Shown here: positions 45,470 to 52,386 of the stretch, in pieces
How positions within the stretch are numbered: position 1 is the stretch's first letter
How the letters are laid out: each line of letters begins with the position of its first letter
Origin: Alphaproteobacteria bacterium
GTDB taxonomy: Bacteria > Pseudomonadota > Alphaproteobacteria > Rhizobiales > Beijerinckiaceae
Assembly: GCA_021325385.1 (NCBI GenBank)
Contig: JAJPHH010000152.1
Coordinates: 1-52,386, forward strand
DNA length: 52,386 nt
Direction: 5' to 3'
Notes under the pieces: generated by a model
Seen by the model: only the letters and a program-made list of their open reading frames with translations
Told to the model about the DNA's origin: nothing
The model's database searches: none
Translations under genes and position numbers: made by a program

Positions 45470-46558
45470 ATGCGCGTCGACGAATTCGATTTCGACCTTC
45501 CGCCCGAGCGCATCGCGCTTCGGCCGGCATATCCGCGCGATGCCGCGCGCATGCTCGTCGTCGGGGCGGATGGCGCGCTCGCCGATCGCGGCGTCGCCGA
45601 TCTGCCGGATTATATCCGGCCGGGCGACGCGCTCGTCGTCAACGACACCAAGGTGATCGCGGCGCGGCTCGACGGGATCAGGGTGCGCGGCGACGCCGTC
45701 GCCCATATCGAAGCGACGCTGATCAAACGGCTCGACGGCAGCCGGTGGCGCGCTTTGGTCAGACCGGCCAAGAAGCTCAATGTCGGCGAGCGCATACGCT
45801 TCGGCGAAGCGGCCGAGAGCATGGTCTGCCTGCTCGGCGCGCTCGACGCCGAGGTCGAGGAGAAAGGCGAGGCTGGCGAAGTCACGCTCGCTTTCGCCTT
45901 TCACGGCGCTGCGCTCGACGAGGCGATCGAGCGCTTGGGGCAAGCGCCGCTGCCGCCCTATATCGCGGCGCGGCGGCCGCCAAGCGAAGCCGACCGGCGC
46001 GATTATCAGACCATATTCGCCGACAGGGCCGGCGCCGTCGCCGCGCCGACCGCGGGCCTGCACTTCACCGACGATCTCGTCGCCCGCGTCCGGGCGAAAG
46101 GCGCGGCCATCCATCGCGTCACGCTGCATGTCGGGGCGGGAACGTTCCTGCCGGTCAAGGCCGAAGATACGGACGACCACAAGATGCACGCCGAGTCGGG
46201 GCGCATCGACGAAGCGACGGCGGCCGCGCTGAACGAAACGCGCGCCAAGGGCGGACGGATCGTCTCGGTCGGCACGACCAGCCTCAGACTGCTCGAAAGC
46301 GCCGCCGACGAGAGCGGGCGCATCGCGCCGTTTTCGGGCGAGACGTCGATTTTCATTGCGCCTGGCTATCGCTTTCGCGCCGTCGACGCGCTGATGACCA
46401 ATTTCCATTTGCCGCGCTCGACCTTGTTCATGCTGGTCGCGGCGTTCAGCGGCCTCGAGGCGATGAAGCGCGCCTATGCGCACGCGATCGGAGCCGGCTA
46501 TCGCTTCTACAGCTATGGCGACGCTTGCCTGCTGCTTGGCCAAGGCCGGCGAACATGA
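45470..46558 (+). CDS. queA: S-adenosylmethionine:tRNA ribosyltransferase-isomerase
   Basis: 362 residues. It adds the cyclopentene epoxide ring to preQ1 in tRNA, late in queuosine synthesis. Front [20 protein letters not shown], then [22 protein letters not shown] and [19 protein letters not shown] are diagnostic. The ATG 45470 has no good ribosome site. Its stop overlaps the tgt start as ATGA, so the two act and are translated together. Confidence 0.95.
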   Translation: MRVDEFDFDLPPERIALRPAYPRDAARMLVVGADGALADRGVADLPDYIRPGDALVVNDTKVIAARLDGIRVRGDAVAHIEATLIKRLDGSRWRALVRPAKKLNVGERIRFGEAAESMVCLLGALDAEVEEKGEAGEVTLAFAFHGAALDEAIERLGQAPLPPYIAARRPPSEADRRDYQTIFADRAGAVAAPTAGLHFTDDLVARVRAKGAAIHRVTLHVGAGTFLPVKAEDTDDHKMHAESGRIDEATAAALNETRAKGGRIVSVGTTSLRLLESAADESGRIAPFSGETSIFIAPGYRFRAVDALMTNFHLPRSTLFMLVAAFSGLEAMKRAYAHAIGAGYRFYSYGDACLLLGQGRRT

Positions 46559-47688
46559 GCGAGGCCTTCTCGTTCGCCGTCGACGCGCGCGACGGCGCGG
46601 CGCGACGCGGCGCGATCTCGACGCCGCGCGGAACGATCCGCACGCCGGCTTTCATGCCGGTCGGCACCGCCGCGAGCGTCAAGGCGATGTATCCGGGCGA
46701 GGTGCGCGCGCTCGGCGCCGACATCGTGCTCGCCAACACGTACCATCTCATGCTGCGGCCGAGCGCGGAGCGCATCGCGAGACTCGGCGGCCTGCATAAA
46801 TTCATGAACTGGCCGCATCCGATCCTCACCGATTCGGGCGGCTTCCAGGTCATGTCGCTCGCCAAGCTGCGCAAGCTCGACGAAAACGGCGTCGTCTTCC
46901 AATCGCATATCGACGGCGCGCGCCACGAATTGACGCCGGAGCGCTCGATGGAGATCCAGCGCCTGCTCGGCTCGGACATCCAGATGCAGCTCGACGAATG
47001 CGTGCGGCTGCCTTGCTCGGACGAGGAGGCGGCGCGGGCGATGCGTCTGTCCCTGCGATGGGCCGAGCGTTCGAAGAAAGCCTTCGGCGCACAGCCGGGC
47101 CGGGCGGTTTTCGGCATCGTCCAGGGCGGCGCGGTCGCGACGTTGCGAAAAGAAAGCGCGCGCGAACTCGCCGCCATGGATTTTCCCGGCTACGCGATCG
47201 GCGGCCTCGCCGTCGGCGAGCCGCAGGCGATCATGCTCGAAATAATCGAGATCGTCGCGCCGTACATGCCCGACGATCGGCCGCGCTATCTGATGGGCGT
47301 CGGCACGCCCGACGATCTCATGGAGAGCGTGAAACGCGGCGTCGACATGTTCGATTGCGTCATGCCGACTAGGGCCGGCCGGCACGGCATGGTTTTCACC
47401 CGCCGCGGCCGCATGAATTTACGCAACGCGCGCTACGCGGAAGATTCGCGGCCGATCGACGCGGAATCCTCTTGTCCCGCCGCGCGCGACTATTCGCGCG
47501 CCTATTGGCATCACTTGATCAAAGCCGGCGAGATTCTCGCGATGATGGGACTGACGGCGGTCAATCTGGCGTACTATCAGGATTTGATGGCCGGGATGCG
47601 CGCGGCGATCGGCGAGGGGCGGCTCGAGCCGTTCTGCGCGAGTACGAAGGAGGGCTGGATGCGCGGCGAGCTGATCGTACTAAGATAA
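46555..47688 (+). CDS. tgt: tRNA-guanine transglycosylase with altered zinc site
   Basis: 377 residues. It exchanges guanine 34 for preQ1 in tRNAs with GUN anticodons. Catalytic Asp lies in [12 protein letters not shown] and [13 protein letters not shown]. In the C-terminal zinc region the usual C-x-C-x2-C...H set is changed: aligned with E. coli, the segment reads [14 protein letters not shown] and TAVNLAYYQ, so ligand positions 302, 307 and 333 become Ser, Ala and Val; only Cys304 is kept. The rest of the fold looks normal. Translationally coupled to queA. Confidence 0.93.
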   Translation: MSEAFSFAVDARDGAARRGAISTPRGTIRTPAFMPVGTAASVKAMYPGEVRALGADIVLANTYHLMLRPSAERIARLGGLHKFMNWPHPILTDSGGFQVMSLAKLRKLDENGVVFQSHIDGARHELTPERSMEIQRLLGSDIQMQLDECVRLPCSDEEAARAMRLSLRWAERSKKAFGAQPGRAVFGIVQGGAVATLRKESARELAAMDFPGYAIGGLAVGEPQAIMLEIIEIVAPYMPDDRPRYLMGVGTPDDLMESVKRGVDMFDCVMPTRAGRHGMVFTRRGRMNLRNARYAEDSRPIDAESSCPAARDYSRAYWHHLIKAGEILAMMGLTAVNLAYYQDLMAGMRAAIGEGRLEPFCASTKEGWMRGELIVLR

Positions 47689-47693
47689 GATAC

Positions 47694-47778
47694 GTCATTG
47701 CGAGGAGCGAAGCGACGAAGCAATCCACTCATAGAACCGCGCCCTATGAATGGATTGCTTCGCTCCGCTCGCAATGAC
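47694..47778. repeat. REP-like palindrome after tgt
   Basis: GTCATTGCGAGGAGCGAAGC at the left faces its near-complement GCTCCGCTCGCAATGAC at the right, with GAAGCAATCCA and TGGATTGCTTC arms inside. This is the widespread GTCATTGCGAG-type repeat. It may end tgt transcription. Confidence 0.75.
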
Positions 47779-47810
47779 GGTGGGGCGGTGACAGCCGCGC
47801 CGGCCGAAAA

Positions 47811-49553
<1,743 letters not shown>

Positions 49554-49564
49554 AGCGGAGACGC

Positions 49565-49876
49565 TCAACTGGTCGCGGCTGCGCCCGTGACCAACGCCGC
49601 CATCGGAAGAATCTCGTAGGCGAAGCCGCGTCCGCTCAAGATCGCCGGGTCGGCGCCCGCGATCTCCTTCATGCGCGCTTCGCTCTCGACCTGGAAAATG
49701 CCGACGCCCCAGGAGCCTTTCGGGTCGAGCACCGGCCCGAAAGCGATTGCCTCGCCCTTCGCCGCCAAGCCGCGCAGATACGAGCTGTGGTTTTGCATGA
49801 CGTCGCGTTCGTCCGCCGTCATGTCCAGCGCAAAAGTCGGGCGCGGCGGCAGCAAGCGATAAAGAAACGGCTTCAT
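49565..49876 (-). CDS. YciI family protein
   Basis: 103 residues. A small dimeric alpha-beta barrel of the YCII family: FLYRLLPPRPTFALDMTADE, HSSYLRGLAAKGEAIAFGPV with the conserved His, and GIFQVESEARMKEIAGADP. Function is unknown for most members. ATG 49876 has a GGGAGAA site; it lies opposite ftsB and close behind eno. Confidence 0.8.
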   Translation of the reverse strand: MKPFLYRLLPPRPTFALDMTADERDVMQNHSSYLRGLAAKGEAIAFGPVLDPKGSWGVGIFQVESEARMKEIAGADPAILSGRGFAYEILPMAALVTGAAATS

Positions 49877-49937
49877 ACTTTTTTCTCCCATGGCGTCGCG
49901 AACCGAAAATTAACTTCGTTAGCGGCAAGATTCGAGC

Positions 49938-50264
49938 ATGGTCGTCAAGACGCGCGCGCGCGCCATCCTGCTGCCGATCGTCTTTTATCTCGTTTCGGGC
50001 GGCGTCAGCGGATTCTTCGTCTACCAGGCCTCGATCGGCGATCGCGGCCTGCACGCCAAGGCGCATTACCAAGCGCAGATGACCGCGTTGACGGCGCAGC
50101 TGACTGCGTTGCAGGACGAGCACAAGGCGCTGCAGCACAAGGTCGACCTGATGCGCGCCGACGCCGTCGATCGCGACCTGCTCGACGAGGAGGCCCGCGC
50201 CAAGCTCGACCGGGTCGACAAGAATGACCTCGTCGTGTTCACCGACCCGCAAAAGCTGCGCTGA
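49938..50264 (+). CDS. ftsB: Septum formation initiator protein, FtsB/DivIC type
   Basis: 108 residues. Residues ~8-28 form one membrane helix (LLPIVFYLVSGGVSGFFVYQ), residues ~42-78 a coiled coil (AQMTALTAQLTALQDEHKAL), and the C-terminus has the family's LDEEARAKLDRVDKNDLVVF. It joins FtsL and FtsQ in the divisome. Its position after eno supports the call. It converges with the broken MazF gene. Confidence 0.85.
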   Translation: MVVKTRARAILLPIVFYLVSGGVSGFFVYQASIGDRGLHAKAHYQAQMTALTAQLTALQDEHKALQHKVDLMRADAVDRDLLDEEARAKLDRVDKNDLVVFTDPQKLR

Positions 50265-50276
50265 TTCCCGTTTCGC

Positions 50277-50625
50277 TCAAATCGTGATCAGAGCGGCGAG
50301 CTTCGCGCGGACTTGACGCGCGATTTCGGGCGGCGCTTTCGCGCCGACCGCACGGATCGGGCGCGCTCGCGTAATCGATGCTGCGTAGATGACTCAGCAG
50401 AATTTCGCCAGCGATAGGCAATCCGTCGGGCAAGACAACACTGGTCGGAAACGGTCGAACACGGCTCGTGATCGGGCAGACGATGACAAAGCCTGTGTTC
50501 GGAGCGAAAGCTGCGGGCGAAATGACCAAAGCCGGACGGCGACCGGCCTGCTCGCGGCCAATAGTCGGGTCGAAATCGGTCCAAATGAGATCGCCGGCAT
50601 CGGGCAGATATTCGTCCGCGCTCAT
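50277..50625 (-). pseudogene. MazF/PemK-type toxin, frameshifted
   Basis: The first ~80 codons read as a MazF ribonuclease (DLIWTDFDPTIGREQAGRRP, ALVISPAAFAPNTGFVIVCP, EILLSHLRSIDYAS). After Asp-Tyr-Ala-Ser the family C-terminus continues in another frame: RPIRAVGAKAPPEIARQVRA, KLAALITI and TGA at 50277-50279. The frame change falls at about 50361-50370. In the first frame the chain runs on with an Arg-rich unrelated tail. Either a true single-base loss or a sequencing error. Confidence 0.7.
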
Positions 50626-50882
50626 TCCCCGACGTGCTCGCGACCGCGATCTGGTCCCCAATCGAAAGCATCGCCATAGAGCGCGCGCCACGCCTCCGGG
50701 TTTTTGCCGCTGAACATCGTCTCGATGGTTTGCTCCGGCGGAAGCTTGCGAATGACCAGCTCGTCCCTTTGAGGGACGATTTCGACCGTTTGGCCGTCAT
50801 CGAGGCCGGCCGCTTTGACAATCTCCGCCGGAAAACGGATGGCCAGGTTCTTTCCCCAGCGTCCAATGATGACTTGGGTCAT
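50622..50882 (-). CDS. mazE: MazE/AbrB-type antitoxin
   Basis: 86 residues. The N-terminal swapped-hairpin DNA-binding domain (VIIGRWGKNLAIRFPAEIVK, TVEIVPQRDELVIRKL) is of the MazE/AbrB type. The C-terminus (WRALYGDAFDWGPDRG) would bind the toxin. Its stop overlaps the toxin start (ATGA). The antitoxin is intact although the toxin is frameshifted, the expected survivor of a decaying pair. Confidence 0.85.
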   Translation of the reverse strand: MTQVIIGRWGKNLAIRFPAEIVKAAGLDDGQTVEIVPQRDELVIRKLPPEQTIETMFSGKNPEAWRALYGDAFDWGPDRGREHVGE

Positions 50883-51067
50883 TTTTCATCCCACGATCGA
50901 TATCCTTAGCATATCTTACGCTGAGGTTTAACTGACCCGACGGCGGACGAGCGCTATTCTGCGTCGGATTCGCGCTTTTCGCGTGGCCGGGCCTCATGCT
51001 ATGGGCGGCTCGGCCCGGCGGCCGATCGCGCGTCTTACGAATCGCCGCCGGCCTTTGAGGGCAAGCC

Positions 51068-52378
51068 ATGACCGTTGCTGTCGCGACGCCCGCCGACGGG
51101 CGCATTCGCTCCAATTCCTTCTTTTCCGCGCCGCTCGCCGAGGCCGATCCGGAAATCGCCAAAGCGATCGGCCTGGAGCTTGGTCGCCAGCGCGACGAGA
51201 TCGAGCTGATCGCGTCCGAGAACATCGTCTCGAGAGCCGTGCTCGAGGCGCAAGGCTCGGTCATGACCAACAAATACGCCGAGGGCTATCCGGGCCGGCG
51301 CTATTACGGCGGCTGCCAATTCGTCGACATCGCCGAGAAGTTGGCGATCGAGCGCGCCTGCCAACTGTTTTCGTGCCGGTTCGCCAATGTGCAGCCGAAT
51401 TCCGGCAGCCAAGCCAATCAGGGCGTGTTCATGGCGCTGATGCAGCCGGGCGACAGGTTCATGGGCCTCGACCTCGCCGCCGGCGGCCACCTCACGCATG
51501 GCTCGCCCGTCAACATGTCGGGCCGGTGGTTCAAGCCGGTCTCCTATACGGTCGACCGCGAAACGCAGCGCGTCGACATGGACGGGCTCGAAAAGCTCGC
51601 CCATCAGCACAAGCCGAAACTGATTATCGCCGGCGGCTCCGCCTATGCCCGCCACTGGGATTTCAAGCGCTTCAGAGAGATTTGCGACGCGGTCGGCGCC
51701 TATTTCGTCGTCGACATGGCGCATTTCGCCGGCCTCGTCGCAGGCGGCGCGCATCCTTCGCCGTTCCCGCACGCCCATGTCGTCACCTCGACGACGCACA
51801 AGACTTTGCGCGGGCCGCGCGGCGGGCTGATCCTCACTGACGACGAGGATCTCGCCAAGAAGATCAATTCGGCGATCTTTCCCGGCCTGCAGGGCGGACC
51901 GCTGATGCATGTGATCGCCGCCAAGGCGGTCGCCTTCGGCGAGGCCCTGACGCAGGAATTCAAGAATTATGCGCAAGCCGTGGTCGCCAACGCCAAGGCG
52001 CTGGCGACGCCGATCCTCGCCGGCGGCTATGCGCTTGTCACCGGCGGCACGGACAACCATCTGATGCTGGTCGATCTTCGCCCGAAAGGCTTGACCGGCA
52101 AGGCGGCCGAGGCCGCGCTGGGGCGGGCGCATATCACGGTCAACAAGAACGGGGTGCCTTTCGATACGGAAAAGCCGACGATCACTTCCGGCATTCGCCT
52201 CGGCTCGCCCGCGGCGACGTCGCGCGGCCTCGGCACCGCCGAATTCGGTCGGGTCGGCGAATTGATCGTCGAGACGCTGGACGGCTTGGCCAAGGCGGGC
52301 GAATCGGGAAATGCTGCGACCGAAGCGCGGGTGCGCGCCGGCGTGGCGGAATTGACTCGGCGTTTTCCGATCTATTGA
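51068..52378 (+). CDS. glyA: Serine hydroxymethyltransferase
   Basis: 436 residues. PLP enzyme that converts serine and tetrahydrofolate to glycine and methylene-THF. Family motifs: [33 protein letters not shown], and the PLP lysine in [14 protein letters not shown]. Then [18 protein letters not shown] and [17 protein letters not shown] with GAGGG upstream. Ends 8 bases before the window edge. Confidence 0.96.
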   Translation: MTVAVATPADGRIRSNSFFSAPLAEADPEIAKAIGLELGRQRDEIELIASENIVSRAVLEAQGSVMTNKYAEGYPGRRYYGGCQFVDIAEKLAIERACQLFSCRFANVQPNSGSQANQGVFMALMQPGDRFMGLDLAAGGHLTHGSPVNMSGRWFKPVSYTVDRETQRVDMDGLEKLAHQHKPKLIIAGGSAYARHWDFKRFREICDAVGAYFVVDMAHFAGLVAGGAHPSPFPHAHVVTSTTHKTLRGPRGGLILTDDEDLAKKINSAIFPGLQGGPLMHVIAAKAVAFGEALTQEFKNYAQAVVANAKALATPILAGGYALVTGGTDNHLMLVDLRPKGLTGKAAEAALGRAHITVNKNGVPFDTEKPTITSGIRLGSPAATSRGLGTAEFGRVGELIVETLDGLAKAGESGNAATEARVRAGVAELTRRFPIY

Positions 52379-52386
52379 TCGGCGGC

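Overview
The window reads as chromosomal DNA of a high-GC alphaproteobacterium of the order Hyphomicrobiales (Rhizobiales). The indications are an Omp2-type porin with the usual N-terminal cysteine pair, a suf operon headed by an extra cysteine desulfurase, an Irr-type iron box, an HdaA-like DnaA regulator close to polyphosphate kinase, and an eno-ftsB pair. The family within the order cannot be fixed from sequence alone.

Layout. 1-4.6 kb: a molybdopterin oxidoreductase, an AT-rich gap and a porin. 4.7-5.6 kb: an isolated secreted beta-helix protein. 6-11.7 kb: housekeeping and small membrane genes (purMN, DUF3307, two PycTM-like membrane proteins, a CDP-alcohol phosphatidyltransferase, a VOC protein, hdaA). 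11.7-20.9 kb: the most unusual part, seven more paralogs of the beta-helix protein in a head-to-tail array, all on the minus strand. Each transcription unit carries its own -10 box and GC-rich leader hairpin, except one gene that sits 10 bases behind its upstream neighbour. Broken copies lie between the intact ones. 20.9-24.7 kb: ppk and ppx. 24.9-30.2 kb: a Tat-exported NTF2-like protein, a methyltransferase, a large adenylate cyclase/ATPase and a truncated regulator. 30.3-33.2 kb: a GYF-domain membrane protein, RNase D and a hydrolase. 33.3-40.9 kb: a suf iron-sulfur operon behind an Irr-box palindrome, interrupted between sufB and sufC by a ParD/ParE toxin-antitoxin pair. 40.9-43.7 kb: superinfection-immunity-like protein, exonuclease III, lipid A acyltransferase and a tiny membrane protein. 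43.9-47.7 kb: two cyclophilins, queA and tgt. 47.7-52.4 kb: a candidate small RNA, eno, a YciI-like protein, ftsB, a MazEF pair with a frameshifted toxin, and glyA.

How the genes work together. The suf block supplies iron-sulfur clusters and its palindrome suggests iron control. queA and tgt overlap and act in queuosine tRNA modification. purM and purN act in purine synthesis. ppk and ppx make and degrade polyphosphate. The beta-helix array looks like a family under active duplication and recombination: an almost constant signal peptide and cap is joined to variable helix coils, with relics of at least three lost copies. Its function is unknown; a secreted or surface-exposed adhesive, carbohydrate-binding or antigen-variant role is inference. 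It appears to be an insertion between hdaA and ppk, which I expect to be neighbours in relatives.
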